From NCBI RefSeq assembly GCF_900109885.1, contig NZ_FOBS01000015.1, positions 18,716-82,715 on the forward strand: 64,000 nucleotides of DNA, given 5' to 3'. The translations under genes and the position numbers were made by a program. The stretch is from Syntrophus gentianae (lineage in GTDB: Bacteria > Desulfobacterota > Syntrophia > Syntrophales > Syntrophaceae). Below, piece after piece: positions 28,115 through 37,134 of this stretch. The notes under the pieces are model-generated. The model was not told the DNA's origin, did no database searches, and saw only the letters and a program-made list of their open reading frames with translations. The stretch's first letter is position 1. Every line of letters starts with the position of its first letter.

Positions 28115-28154
28115 AAAGCCCTTATGCCCGGAAATTCAGGCATAAGGGCTTTTT
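28115..28154 (+). terminator. Riboswitch-controlled terminator before thiE
   Basis: AAAGCCCTTATGCC (28115-28128) pairs perfectly with GGCATAAGGGCTTT (28139-28152) and runs into a T tract. The 5' arm is also complementary over 9 nt (CCCTTATGC, 28119-28127) to GCATAAGGG (28009-28017) at the 5' edge of the aptamer, giving an alternative antiterminator pairing. TPP binding should free the terminator and shut the operon. Confidence 0.9.
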
Positions 28155-28167
28155 ATTTGAGGTGAGA

Positions 28168-28830
28168 ATGTCCACAGTCAATACGCGCTCTCTGAAGGAT
28201 CGCAGTCTATATCTCGTGCTGACGGAGGAATACGGCAACGGAAGGTCCCTGAGAGAAATCGCCGCAGAGGCGGTTGCCGGGGGAATCGATCTCCTCCAGA
28301 TGCGGGAGAAATCCAAATCGCGGGAGGAGCTTCTCCGGCTGGGGGGTGACCTGGCCGCCCTCTGCCGCAGGAACGGGGTGACTTTCATCGTCAATGACGA
28401 TCCCCTCCTTGCTGCGGAGCTGGATGCCGATGGGGTCCATCTGGGGCAGGAGGACCTTCAGCGCTGTCCGGTCGATAGGGCGAGGGAGATTCTGGGGCGG
28501 GACCGCATTATCGGCATCTCGACGCATTCTGTGGAACAGTTTCGCCGGGCCAGCGGCCTGGATGCCGATTACCTTGCCTTCGGACCCATCTTTCCGACCC
28601 GGACCAAGGACTATTCCATCGGGACGGCGGAGATCCGGGAAGTCCTGCGCCTGGCCACGAAACCCGTCGTCTTTATTGGAGGGGTCAATCCGGCCAATTT
28701 CGAGATCCTGCGAAAGGAGGGGGTCACCTTCGTGGCGCTGATCCGCGACATCATGCAGGCGCAGGACATTGCCGCCCGGGCGGGCTGGTACAAGGAGCAA
28801 TTGAAAAAGGCAGGAGGAACGCGCAGATGA
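28168..28830 (+). CDS. thiE: Thiamine phosphate synthase ThiE
   Basis: 220 residues from the ATG at 28168 (GAGGTG upstream; a GTG two codons earlier is less likely). TIM-barrel motifs of ThiE are LLQMREKSK (pyrophosphate contact), NDDPLLAAELDADGVHLGQE, GISTHS and FGPIFPTRTK. It joins hydroxymethylpyrimidine diphosphate with the thiazole phosphate to give thiamine phosphate. First gene of thiE-S-G-H-F under the TPP riboswitch; the stop overlaps thiS by 4 nt. Confidence 0.96.
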   Translation: MSTVNTRSLKDRSLYLVLTEEYGNGRSLREIAAEAVAGGIDLLQMREKSKSREELLRLGGDLAALCRRNGVTFIVNDDPLLAAELDADGVHLGQEDLQRCPVDRAREILGRDRIIGISTHSVEQFRRASGLDADYLAFGPIFPTRTKDYSIGTAEIREVLRLATKPVVFIGGVNPANFEILRKEGVTFVALIRDIMQAQDIAARAGWYKEQLKKAGGTRR

Positions 28831-29030
28831 GGGTGAGGATCAACGGCAGGGAGGAAAACCTGCCGGACGGGCTTGTGAGCCTGCAGGAACTCGTGGAAAA
28901 CCGGGGGCTGGTCCCGGAGCGGGTCGTCGTCGAGGTGAACCTCCAGGTCATTTCCCGCGAGGACTGGCCGACGGTGCGCCTCCAGGAGGAAGATTCGATT
29001 GAAATCGTCAGTTTTGTCGGAGGGGGATAA
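28827..29030 (+). CDS. thiS: Sulfur carrier protein ThiS
   Basis: 67 residues, ubiquitin-like, ending in the required Gly-Gly tail (VSFVGGG). It begins [14 protein letters not shown] and has [10 protein letters not shown], the usual core. The C-terminal carboxylate is adenylated by ThiF and converted to thiocarboxylate, which feeds sulfur to the thiazole in ThiG. A short gene between thiE (4-nt overlap) and thiG (1-nt gap). Confidence 0.95.
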   Translation: MRVRINGREENLPDGLVSLQELVENRGLVPERVVVEVNLQVISREDWPTVRLQEEDSIEIVSFVGGG

Positions 29031-29031
29031 A

Positions 29032-29826
29032 ATGGAAGATCTGCTGGAAATCGGGGGCAAAAAGATCGCCTGCCGGCTTTTTGTGGGAACGGGCAAGTAT
29101 GCCGGAAACGCCCAGATGCGGGAGGCCCTGCTGGCCGCGGAGGCCGACGTGGTCACTGTAGCCCTGAGGAGGGTCGACAGCGGCGCGAAAGCGGAGAACA
29201 TCCTGGATTACATCCCGCCGTCCTGCACCGTGATGATCAACACCTCCGGCGCGCGCAATGCCGAGGAGGCGATCCGGATCGCGCGGCTCGCCAAGGCTGC
29301 CGGGGCGGGAAACTGGATCAAGATTGAGGTCATTGCCGACAGCAAGTATCTTCTCCCCGACAACCTGGAAACCCTGAAGGCGACGGAAACCCTGGTGAAG
29401 GAAGGCTTTGTGGTCTTTCCCTACATGAGCCCCGATCTGTCCATGGCCCGGCGGCTGGCCGACTGCGGTGCGGCGGCCGTGATGCCCCTGGGTTCGCCGA
29501 TCGGTACCAACCGGGGGGTGAGGACTCGGGAACTGGTGGAGATTCTGATCCGGGAAATTCAGGTGCCGATCATTGTGGATGCCGGGTTGGGGAAACCCTC
29601 CGATGCCTGTTTGTGCATGGAGATGGGGTGCAGCGCCGTGATGGTCAATACCGCCATTGCCGTTTCCCCGAATCCCGTGGATCTTGCCCGGGCCTTCAGT
29701 CTGGCGGTAAAGGCGGGCAGGCTGGCCTACCGGAGCGGCATGCCCGAAAGGGCCGTCGAGGCGAGGGCTTCGTCCCCGCTGACGGGATTTTTAAGGGAGA
29801 CCGACGACGAAAAGGTCCGTCCATGA
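29032..29826 (+). CDS. thiG: Thiazole synthase ThiG
   Basis: 264 residues from the ATG at 29032 with GGAGGGGG upstream. Family motifs: [13 protein letters not shown], the Schiff-base lysine region [27 protein letters not shown], and [11 protein letters not shown]. It condenses the ThiS thiocarboxylate, dehydroglycine and deoxyxylulose 5-phosphate into the thiazole phosphate. The stop overlaps the thiH start by 4 nt. Confidence 0.97.
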   Translation: MEDLLEIGGKKIACRLFVGTGKYAGNAQMREALLAAEADVVTVALRRVDSGAKAENILDYIPPSCTVMINTSGARNAEEAIRIARLAKAAGAGNWIKIEVIADSKYLLPDNLETLKATETLVKEGFVVFPYMSPDLSMARRLADCGAAAVMPLGSPIGTNRGVRTRELVEILIREIQVPIIVDAGLGKPSDACLCMEMGCSAVMVNTAIAVSPNPVDLARAFSLAVKAGRLAYRSGMPERAVEARASSPLTGFLRETDDEKVRP

Positions 29827-30938
29827 GCTTCTACGACCTCTATTGCCAGTACCGGGACCGGGAATGGGAAGGCGATTTTGCCGCCGTTTCGGAGGTGGAC
29901 GTCGAAGGGGTCCTGCGGCGGGAACATCTGACCTTTCCCGATTTTCTCGTCCTCCTCTCTCCGGCCGCCGAAGGATTTCTGGAGCCAATGGCGCAGAAGG
30001 CCCGGGCACTGACGCTGCGTTATTTCGGCCGAACCATCCAGCTCTATGCGCCGCTTTACGTCTCCGATTACTGTGAGAATTCCTGCCTCTACTGCAGTTT
30101 CAGTGCGAAAAACCGGCGGGAACGGAGAAAACTCAGCCTCCCGGAGGTCAATGGCGAGGCGGCCTTTATTGCCGCGACGGGTTTGCAGCACATCCTTCTG
30201 CTGACGGGGGAGTCGAAAAAGAAAAGTCCCGTCGGTTATCTCCGGGATTGCGCGGGGGTGCTCAAAAGGCATTTCTCTTCGATCGCTATTGAAGTCTATC
30301 CCCTTTCGGAAGAGGATTATGCAAGCCTGGTGGCCCAAGGCGTGGATGGACTGACCCTCTATCAGGAAACCTACGATGAGAATCTCTACCGGGTGCTCCA
30401 TCCCGCGGGACCGAAAGGGAATTTCCGCTACCGCCTGGAGGCCCCGGAACGGGGTGCCGCGGCCCGGATGAGACAGGTGAATATCGGGGCCCTCCTCGGC
30501 CTGGCGGATTGGCGAAGAGAGGTCCTGATGGTCGGGCTCCATGCCCGGTATCTCCAGGATCGCTTCCCCGATGTGGAAATCGGGGCCTCCGTGCCGAGAT
30601 TGAGGCCCTTCGTGGGCGCCTTCCAGGGTTCTTGCGAGGTCAACGATCAAAACATCGTGCAGATTATTCTGGCCCTGCGACTCTTTCTGCCCCGGCTGGG
30701 CATCGCCCTTTCCACCCGCGAAGATTCCCGTTTACGCGATTGCCTGATTCCCCTGGGCATTACCCGGATGTCGGCCGGTTCAGCCACCAGCGTCGGCGGT
30801 TATACGACTCCGGCGGGAGCGGAAGAAGCCCTGCCTCAATTCGAGATCGCCGACTCCCGGAGCGTTCCGGAGATCATGGCCCGACTCCGGGAAAGGGGGT
30901 ACGATCCGGTGTTGAAAGACTGGATACCGGGAATATGA
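29823..30938 (+). CDS. thiH: 2-iminoacetate synthase ThiH (radical SAM)
   Basis: 371 residues. The radical SAM motif is CENSCLYC (Cys84, Cys88, Cys91) after APLYVSDY, and the C-terminal BATS domain contains [11 protein letters not shown]. It cleaves tyrosine to dehydroglycine and p-cresol for the thiazole, the oxygen-independent route, which fits an anaerobe (aerobes use ThiO). Overlaps thiG and thiF by 4 nt each. Confidence 0.97.
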   Translation: MSFYDLYCQYRDREWEGDFAAVSEVDVEGVLRREHLTFPDFLVLLSPAAEGFLEPMAQKARALTLRYFGRTIQLYAPLYVSDYCENSCLYCSFSAKNRRERRKLSLPEVNGEAAFIAATGLQHILLLTGESKKKSPVGYLRDCAGVLKRHFSSIAIEVYPLSEEDYASLVAQGVDGLTLYQETYDENLYRVLHPAGPKGNFRYRLEAPERGAAARMRQVNIGALLGLADWRREVLMVGLHARYLQDRFPDVEIGASVPRLRPFVGAFQGSCEVNDQNIVQIILALRLFLPRLGIALSTREDSRLRDCLIPLGITRMSAGSATSVGGYTTPAGAEEALPQFEIADSRSVPEIMARLRERGYDPVLKDWIPGI

Positions 30939-31558
30939 GCACGGCCAAGACCTTCCACGAGCAGCTCATCGAAAAGATCGGCAGACGGAACTTCGAGCGG
31001 CTGCAAAGCATCCGGGTCGGAATCGCAGGGGCAGGGGGTCTGGGATCGAACTGTGCGGCCCATCTGGTCCGGGCCGGGTTCCGCAACCTGAAGCTGGTCG
31101 ATTTCGATGTCGTCGAGGCGGGAAACCTGGACCGCCAGTTTTACTTTGCCGACCAGGTAGGGCAGTACAAGGTCGAAGCCCTCCGCCGGAACCTCCTGCG
31201 GATCACCCCCGATCTGGACCTGGAGATTGAAGTCCAGAAAATAGAGAAAGATTCGGTAAACACGTTGTTTTCCCAATGCGCCGTTGTCGCCGAGTGCCTG
31301 GATCGCGCCGAGGATAAGAGCATGCTGGTTTCCGAACTGCTGCCCCGGAAAAAATTCGTGGTGGCGGTTTCCGGCCTGGGCGGTTACGGATCGAGCGATG
31401 CCATCCGGGTGCATCCCGTCAGGGAAAATCTCGTTCTGGTCGGGGATCTGCAATCCGATATCGCCTTACGGCCCGCCCTTGCCCCAAGGGTCGCCATCGT
31501 CGCCGCCAAACAGGCCGATGTCATCCTGGAACATGTGTTGTCCCAATCCACCACGTAA
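30935..31558 (+). CDS. thiF: ThiS adenylyltransferase ThiF
   Basis: 207 residues, short ThiF form. Adenylate-binding Rossmann motif GIAGAGGLGSN, Asp/Arg region DFDVVEAGNLDRQFYF, and conserved KVEALRRNL. Catalyses ATP-dependent activation of the ThiS C-terminus. It lacks the C-terminal zinc cysteines of the longer ThiF/MoeB enzymes, as expected for this subfamily. The start ATG overlaps the thiH stop; an upstream in-frame extension lies inside thiH and is not used. Last gene of the operon. Confidence 0.95.
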   Translation: MSTAKTFHEQLIEKIGRRNFERLQSIRVGIAGAGGLGSNCAAHLVRAGFRNLKLVDFDVVEAGNLDRQFYFADQVGQYKVEALRRNLLRITPDLDLEIEVQKIEKDSVNTLFSQCAVVAECLDRAEDKSMLVSELLPRKKFVVAVSGLGGYGSSDAIRVHPVRENLVLVGDLQSDIALRPALAPRVAIVAAKQADVILEHVLSQSTT

Positions 31559-31894
31559 GAAATCCCTTCCCGATCCGGTAATTTCAATAGATACATCTTT
31601 TTTTATCACAGAAAATTTGCCGCCGCTGTCCGTAAAGTCCACGAACCGGCGAGATTCGCGATCGTCTCAGGGGTGAATATTTTTTTCTCAGGGAGTTCAT
31701 CCGGTTTGGGTAATAAGTACCCAGATCTTCTTCGGGGGTATTTGGGCATAAAATCATAACAGTCTGGAATTATGAAGAATTGATCGAGATTTCATGGCGG
31801 GATGTACGGGATGGTATAGAAGTTGGATTTGCTATGCATTAAAGGCAAAACCAACCGTTAACGGCCAGAAAAAACGAGAGTAAAGAGGACTGAT
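31559..31894. other. Intergenic region after thiF
   Basis: 336 bases with no convincing gene. A weak inverted repeat, GTACCC with GGGGGTA (about 31719-31741), may help to end thi transcription but has no strong T tract. No clear promoter for the lipoprotein gene downstream could be assigned. Confidence 0.4.
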
Positions 31895-32866
31895 ATGAAG
31901 AAAATACTGTTAGCGACAATCATCCTGGGACTGCTGATGTCTTTCCAGGGCTGCTTTATCGGCGTCGACCCGAACTCGGACGGTTATTATGGGGGTGAAA
32001 CAGGCTACGAACCACCGCCCATCGGATTTGAGCAACCTCCGGAGGTGATCGCGATGCCCTATGCAAGCGATGTCTATGTCGTTCCGGATGTAAGTGTAGA
32101 CTTGTTCTTCTGGGATGGCTGGTGGTGGCGCCCTTGGAATAATCAGTGGTATCGGTCACATAATTATAACGGGGGCTGGACTCGTTACAACAGCGTGCCG
32201 AGTTTTTATCATGATGTAGATCCGGGCTGGAGAGGAAATTATCGAAATCACAGTTGGCAGGGCAATCGGTGGAACTATGAAAGAATTCCTAATCAGCGAC
32301 TCCAACAGAACTGGAAAAACTGGCACAATAATAAATATTGGGAAAAAGAAAAGAGTTGGGGCGTGCAAGGTTTGAGACCCGGACAGCCGCGTCCCGGAGA
32401 TCAACCGAGATACGATGTCAAACAGCATCGTTCCGACGATCAACCGAGATATGATGTGAAACAGCCACGCCCCGGAGATCAACAGAGATATGATGTCAAG
32501 CAGAAACGTCCCGGAGATCAACCGAGATACGATGTCAAGCAGCCGCGTCCCGGAGATCAACCGAGATACGATGTCAAGCAGCCGGGTCCCGGAGATCCAC
32601 CGAGATATGATGTCAAACAGAAACGTCCGGAAGATCCACCGAAATATGATGTCAGAAAGACACGTCCGGAAGATCCACCCAAACGTGATGTCAAAAAGCC
32701 GCGGCCTGAAGATCAGCCCAAGCAGAATGTAAAGAAGCAAAATACTAACGATAAAGAGCCCAGAGGGATCAAGTCGGATTCCCAGAATAAGCAGCAAATA
32801 AAGGATAAAAAAGAAAAGGAAAAACGCGAAAAGAAGGAACAAGAAAACAAGGATATTTTGAGATAA
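31895..32866 (+). CDS. Lipoprotein with nine-unit tandem repeat
   Basis: 323 residues. Signal peptide with lipobox FQGC (Cys20). The first part is aromatic-rich (LFFWDGWWWRPW, then WYRSHNY and VDPGWRGNYR), a pattern seen in small lipoproteins of several deltaproteobacteria. Residues 165-281 are nine 13-residue repeats (PRPGDQPRYDVKQ and variants), then a Lys/Glu-rich tail (KDKKEKEKREKKEQ). The basic repeats could bind an anionic polymer such as polysaccharide or cell wall; that is a guess. Function unknown. Confidence 0.85.
   Translation: MKKILLATIILGLLMSFQGCFIGVDPNSDGYYGGETGYEPPPIGFEQPPEVIAMPYASDVYVVPDVSVDLFFWDGWWWRPWNNQWYRSHNYNGGWTRYNSVPSFYHDVDPGWRGNYRNHSWQGNRWNYERIPNQRLQQNWKNWHNNKYWEKEKSWGVQGLRPGQPRPGDQPRYDVKQHRSDDQPRYDVKQPRPGDQQRYDVKQKRPGDQPRYDVKQPRPGDQPRYDVKQPGPGDPPRYDVKQKRPEDPPKYDVRKTRPEDPPKRDVKKPRPEDQPKQNVKKQNTNDKEPRGIKSDSQNKQQIKDKKEKEKREKKEQENKDILR
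32387..32737 (+). repeat. 39-bp coding tandem repeat, nine units
   Basis: Nine consecutive 39-bp units inside the lipoprotein gene, encoding PRPGDQPRYDVKQ and variants. Middle units differ at few bases; the last three drift (GDQ to EDP, then KQNVKK), which suggests growth by recent duplication from the middle. Unit number is likely to vary between strains. Confidence 0.9.
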
Positions 32867-32907
32867 AGGGGGCTGGATGCAGCACGCTGCCACACCCCGG
32901 CCCCTTT
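32865..32907. terminator. Bidirectional hairpin between lipoprotein and rhodanese genes
   Basis: AAAGGGG (32865-32871) pairs with CCCCTTT (32901-32907), with a partly paired inner part. The A and T tracts at the ends suit termination from both of the converging genes. It begins at the stop codon of the lipoprotein gene. Confidence 0.5.
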
Positions 32908-32975
32908 ATGAGTGAACTGGTCGCGGACTGAAGGGGTTTCTCCTATCCCCTCAGTCCTCGACCCAATAATAAGGA

Positions 32976-33899
32976 TCACGGTTCAATCTTTGCGTTCGGG
33001 TCTTTTGACCATTCCTGCATGGAGCCGTCGTAATTTTTTACATTTTTGTATCCGAGCGCTTCATGCAGGATGAACCACCAGGCACTGGCTACCCGTCCCG
33101 TATCACAGTAGACGGTGATTTCCCGGGACAGATCGCTGCCCACAACGCCGGAGGCCATATTCTTCAATTGCGCCTCGTCTTTGAAAGTATAGCAGCATGT
33201 TTCAAGATGTTCGCCCGGCGGATACTTATCGAAGACCTGTGCTGTCGGGAGGTTGACCGCCCCTGCGATTCGGCCCGCCTTTGAGACGAAGGGAAGCTTG
33301 TTCTTGCCGCTGAAAAAATCCGGCTCCCGGACATCGACAATCAAGGCTTTTCCCAGGTGAGCCATGACATAGTCTTTACTCGCGAAAACATTCCTGTTGA
33401 ACGTTCCCTTGTAAGGCTTTGCCTTTGGTTTCACGGCCTCCGTTGACACCGTCCGTTTTTCCCTCAAAATCCACTTGTTGTGCCCCCCATCGAGGACACC
33501 GACTGTCTTGACTCCGGCGTATTTCAGCGTCCAGGCAACCCGGGTCGCGTTGACCCGGTCGGGACCCGATTCCGTTGCCCCGGCGACAACAACGATCGAG
33601 TCAGGGCTGATGCCTGCAGAACTCAAGAGATCGACGAGTTCATCATCCTCGGGAAGCTGGTTGTCGATGTCCCCCCTTTTGACCGCCCACGTCCCGTAGA
33701 ACAGGCTGATCGCGCCGGGAATGTGAGCGGTCCGGTAGTCTTCAACTTTCCGGATGTCCACGATGATCACTTTGGGATTATTCAGATTCTCCTGCAGCCA
33801 ATCGGTCGACACAATCGGTGAGAACTCCTCGGCAAGCGCCGCCAGGGGCATTAAAAGGAAAAGGATCAACAGAAGAGAAAAACATTTAATCTTTTTCAT
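32976..33899 (-). CDS. Exported two-domain rhodanese (sulfurtransferase)
   Basis: 307 residues from the ATG at 33899 (GGAGG upstream). Signal peptide to about residue 24 (ALAEE), then two rhodanese domains: an inactive first (VIIVDIRKVEDYRTAHIPGA, no catalytic Cys) and a second with ALIVDVREPDFF and the active-site loop YCDTGRVASAWW. It would transfer sulfane sulfur in the periplasm. It starts 37 nt after the multihaem cytochrome on the same strand, so the two form one unit. Acceptor and sulfur source are unknown. Confidence 0.9.
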   Translation of the reverse strand: MKKIKCFSLLLILFLLMPLAALAEEFSPIVSTDWLQENLNNPKVIIVDIRKVEDYRTAHIPGAISLFYGTWAVKRGDIDNQLPEDDELVDLLSSAGISPDSIVVVAGATESGPDRVNATRVAWTLKYAGVKTVGVLDGGHNKWILREKRTVSTEAVKPKAKPYKGTFNRNVFASKDYVMAHLGKALIVDVREPDFFSGKNKLPFVSKAGRIAGAVNLPTAQVFDKYPPGEHLETCCYTFKDEAQLKNMASGVVGSDLSREITVYCDTGRVASAWWFILHEALGYKNVKNYDGSMQEWSKDPNAKIEP

Positions 33900-33936
33900 C
33901 AGGGCCTCCTTTCTGCGTTCCATCCATAAATAAAGT

Positions 33937-35178
33937 TTATCGGTTGATGGGTTTGGGGGTGAAAATCAATTCCTCGTTTGCCTTGGCTCCTCCTTTCAGG
34001 AGCGTTTCCTTTGTCAGGAAGCCGGTCCGGTCCTTATGGCAGGAATCGCAGGACCGGGTCCGGTCCGTGCGCTTCCTGATGTTGTGCGCCGGGGTATTCC
34101 AGTAATTCGGAAGGGCGTCGTAATGCTCCATGCGAATACCCGCCTTCACAAAGGAGTCCCGGACGGTGGGGACGATGCGGAGCGTCGTCACCTCTTTGCT
34201 GTTCCGGGGATTCTTCCCGAGGAAAAAGCCCGGTTCGGATTTGGCCCCGGTCCCTTCGTGACAATTGGTGCAGTTCCGATACTGGCCGCCGGCATGGCAG
34301 CCGTAGCAGCTCACCTTGCCGCGGTGAACGGTGTGGGCCGTTTTCGTCAGCGGCTTCTCCGAATGGATCGTCTGATGGCAACCCGTACAAGTCGGCCGAT
34401 CTTTCACCTCCTGTTTCGTCAGATACATCGTCCCGTCGCCATGGAGCTCCTGCTTCTTGTGGCAGTCGAGGCACATCATCCCCTTCTGATAATGGACATC
34501 CGTCGTGCCGCCGTATTCCCCCGTATATTCCGGGTAGACGCGCCCTCCATGGCAGAAGGCGCAGGTCTTTCCTTCGTCCTTCTTGACGAATTTATGCCCC
34601 TGGATGAGGCCCAGGCTTACTCCCGAAACAGACGGCGATTTCACGTGGCACCCGCCGCAGGAGGCGTGGCAGCTCCGGCAGGATTTTTCGAAGACATCCT
34701 TGTCGAAGGTTTTCAGCTCCGCCTGAGAAAACCTTCCCATGACCCCCTGCCTCTGGCCGATCGTCGTATAATGGAGGGATTTCCCATACGTGGCGGCAAT
34801 CTTCCCGTGGCATCGGCCGCAGGTTTCGAGCCTGTCCGATGGTCGGCACACGAGGCCCTTATGGGCGGATTCTTTTGTTGCACTCTCCTTGTCGCCCTTG
34901 TGGCAGGAACTGCATCCCTGGGAAAAATGGGGGTCTTTGGCTAGAAGTGCGGGGTCGACGAGATATCCCTTGTAATAATCTTCCGCCTTCACGGGCGGAG
35001 GCGCCCCCGCTCATCCCTCGCCTTCACCGCCGAGGGTGGGCGCCTTGACAAGGGTCTTCATCTTCTCGCCATCCGTATGGCAGGAAAGGCATTGATTGAC
35101 AAAGCTTGCTCCCACCCATGCCGGCAGGAGGAAAAGGGAAAGGAAAAGCACTGAGAGGAAAAGACGATTCGTTTTCAT
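33937..35178 (-). CDS. Periplasmic 11-haem cytochrome c with in-frame UGA (Sec candidate)
   Basis: Read through one UGA (codon 56, 35011-35013) this is 413 residues. It starts at an ATG (35178) with GGAGG, has a signal peptide (to about residue 23, WVGA) and a first haem site CLSCH. After the UGA the same frame continues with ten more CxxCH motifs: CSSCH, CGRCH, CRSCH, CGGCH, CAFCH, CLDCH, CTGCH, CYGCH, CTNCH, CDSCH. Without read-through the larger part would have no export signal, so haem attachment would fail. The UGA lies in a Gly-rich linker (GGEGEG-UGA-AGAPPP). It could be selenocysteine or a true nonsense mutation. The partner rhodanese follows. Confidence 0.75.
34982..34999 (-). promoter_or_regulatory. 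Candidate SECIS hairpin of the cytochrome c gene
   Basis: Eleven bases after the UGA, UCCGCC (34994-34999) pairs with GGCGGA (34982-34987) around the loop CGUGAA (34988-34993). Spacing, stem length and a GU in the loop fit bacterial SECIS elements bound by SelB. The region is GC-rich and another hairpin (GCGGGG/CUCCGC) can form, so this is suggestive only. Confidence 0.45.
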
Positions 35179-35393
35179 GGCTTCCTCCAAATTCTGTGGT
35201 CAAGACCACTCAATCAAAAGGAGTTGAAAAGGATGCCGTCTGTTTCGGATGAAGAATTTTCTTCAGACTGTATGCCCGCTGCCGGGGGTGCGCAGCGACT
35301 TTCATGAATTTTATTGAATTTTAACAGTAATCCATACTTCAATCAATCTTTTTCATTACAGGGTGGGAAAATGGCAGGCGTTTGTGAAAAGGG

Positions 35394-35774
35394 CTAATCC
35401 TTGCCTCGCTCGGCTTTTGTGCACCGCCGGATCAGCCAACCGTAGATCGCCCCGTTGATCAGGAGAACCGCGATGCCCAGGGCCGCTTGCAGTTCGGGTG
35501 TCAGCCGGTCCGGGTAGACAATGGGAACCAGGTAGTGTTCGATGAAGCTCTGGTGATAAGCGGTTTCCCCGCCCACCTGGCGAAGCTTCCATTCCAGGGT
35601 CGTCAGAGGGCAGAGCCAGCCCTGGAATTCGATCAGCGCCCCCCAGATCGCGGCAGGCAGGTGGAGAAACAGAATCCACCGCCGGCGGATGGCCAGCAGC
35701 CCGCCGAAAACGACAAACAGAATGAATCCGAAATGGATGGTCACCACTCCGTCAGCAAGGATTCGATAGATCAT
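35394..35774 (-). CDS. DUF2784 inner-membrane protein
   Basis: 126 residues with about four membrane segments. The family pattern is clear: ADGVVTIHFGFILFVVFGG, then AAIWGALIEFQGWLCPLTTL and GGETAYHQSFIEHYLVPIVYP. Function is unknown for the whole family. It starts 6 nt after the aminotransferase stop and is probably co-transcribed with it. AAGGGAAG precedes the ATG. Confidence 0.9.
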   Translation of the reverse strand: MIYRILADGVVTIHFGFILFVVFGGLLAIRRRWILFLHLPAAIWGALIEFQGWLCPLTTLEWKLRQVGGETAYHQSFIEHYLVPIVYPDRLTPELQAALGIAVLLINGAIYGWLIRRCTKAERGKD

Positions 35775-35780
35775 CTTCCC

Positions 35781-36977
35781 TTAAAGACTGGTTTGAATGG
35801 CCCTTTCGAGGATGGCCAGCCCTTCTTCCATCTCCTCCCGACGGATGTTGAGGGCCGGGAATATCCGGATGATGTTGCCCTGGGTCAGCCGGACGAAAAG
35901 CCGTTGGGTGAGGCAGGCATCGCAGATTCGTGCAGCTGTTGCTTCGTTCCGAAATTCCAGGGCCAGCAGCAGACCCCGACCGCGGGCATCAACAATATCC
36001 TCCGGCCAGGTCTGCCGCCACTTTTCCATCCGGGTCAAGGCGAGGGCGCCCATCTCCAGGACATTGGCGGAGATGTTGGCGTCCAAAAGATGGGAAATGA
36101 CGGCGGCGGCCACGGCGCAGCCCAGGGGATTGCCGCAGTAGGTGCCACCGTGATCGCCGTATTCGAGCCGGGCAGCGATTTCTTCCGTCAGGGCGAAGGC
36201 CCCGAAGGGAAATCCGCCGGCAATGCCTTTGGCCATTGTGAGGAAATCCACCTCCACCTTCAGCGGGTCGATGGCGAACATCGGGCCGGTGCGGCAGAAG
36301 CCCGTGGTGACTTCATCGACAATGAGCAGGGTCCCGTTGGTCCGGCACAGGCGACCCGCCTCTTCCAGGTAGGAATCCGGGGGAAGCCGAACTCCGGCTT
36401 CACTCTGGATGGGTTCCAGCAGGACCGCCGCCACCTGGTCGTCCAGAACCGCCTCCAGGGCGGCGATATCGCCATAGGGGACGAACCGGGTACCGGGGAG
36501 GCCGGGACTGGATGGTTCCCGTCGGGAGGCCAGGGCCGTGGCCGCTGCCGTGCTGGCCAATCGCCCGTGGAATCCCGCCAGGGCGGAGACGATGTCCGGT
36601 CTTCCCGTTACCTTGCGCGCCAGTTTGAGGGCCGCATCATTGGATTCCGCCCCGCTGTTGGAAAAGAAGATCCGGGTCAGATTTTTCGGCAGGATCGAAG
36701 TCATCAGGGAGAGGAGCCGGGCGCGCACCGGGGAATAAGTGACCCCGGAATTGGGGCCCTGAAGAATTTTTGCGCTCTGTTCCAGGAGGGCCCGGGAAAT
36801 GACCGGATGGGCATGACCCAGGCAGGTCACGCCCCAGCCTGCCGTGAAATCGAGATAACGGTTGCCCTCTTCGTCCCACACGGCAACCCCTTCCCCCCGC
36901 TCGATGGAAAGGGGGATTTTTTTGTAAAAGACCGGCATATGCCGGTCTTCAATCTGCATGGTTTTTTCCGTGGTCAT
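35781..36977 (-). CDS. Class III PLP-dependent aminotransferase
   Basis: 398 residues with the class III fold: LDFTAGWGVTCLGHAHP, SGAESNDAALKLAR, the Asp of VDEVTTGFCRTG and the Schiff-base lysine of TMAKGIAGGFPFGAF. The best parallels are acetylornithine or ornithine/4-aminobutyrate aminotransferases (argD/gabT-like), but specificity cannot be decided, and no arginine genes are nearby. GAGGAG precedes the ATG. Followed by the DUF2784 gene. Confidence 0.88.
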   Translation of the reverse strand: MTTEKTMQIEDRHMPVFYKKIPLSIERGEGVAVWDEEGNRYLDFTAGWGVTCLGHAHPVISRALLEQSAKILQGPNSGVTYSPVRARLLSLMTSILPKNLTRIFFSNSGAESNDAALKLARKVTGRPDIVSALAGFHGRLASTAAATALASRREPSSPGLPGTRFVPYGDIAALEAVLDDQVAAVLLEPIQSEAGVRLPPDSYLEEAGRLCRTNGTLLIVDEVTTGFCRTGPMFAIDPLKVEVDFLTMAKGIAGGFPFGAFALTEEIAARLEYGDHGGTYCGNPLGCAVAAAVISHLLDANISANVLEMGALALTRMEKWRQTWPEDIVDARGRGLLLALEFRNEATAARICDACLTQRLFVRLTQGNIIRIFPALNIRREEMEEGLAILERAIQTSL

Positions 36978-37065
36978 GGAGGGCTCCTCATAATTTTTTA
37001 TTCAATCATAAATGAATATCAATGTGAAAACGACATCTTTATTCTGCGAAATTACCGGGATAAAC

Positions 37066-37101
37066 AAAGAAAGCAGGGAAGGAAATTACCCTGCTTTCTT
37101 T
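37066..37101. terminator. Intrinsic terminator after the lipoprotein gene
   Basis: A 13-bp perfect stem, AAAGAAAGCAGGG with CCCTGCTTTCTTT, around a 10-nt loop. It lies 34 nt past the stop of the minus-strand lipoprotein gene and before the aminotransferase, and separates the two. A/T flanks make it usable from either side. Confidence 0.85.
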
Positions 37102-37134
37102 ATCACATTGCGTCTTGTCCCCTTTTAGAGCAGC

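Noticed and set aside
30509..31558. Long in-frame start for thiF
   Set aside because: The extra N-terminal part lies inside thiH and is not ThiF sequence; the ATG at 30935 overlaps the thiH stop as in the rest of the operon.
35024..35209. 61-residue frame upstream of the cytochrome
   Set aside because: Out of phase with the signal peptide and first haem motif, which read in the cytochrome frame from 35178.
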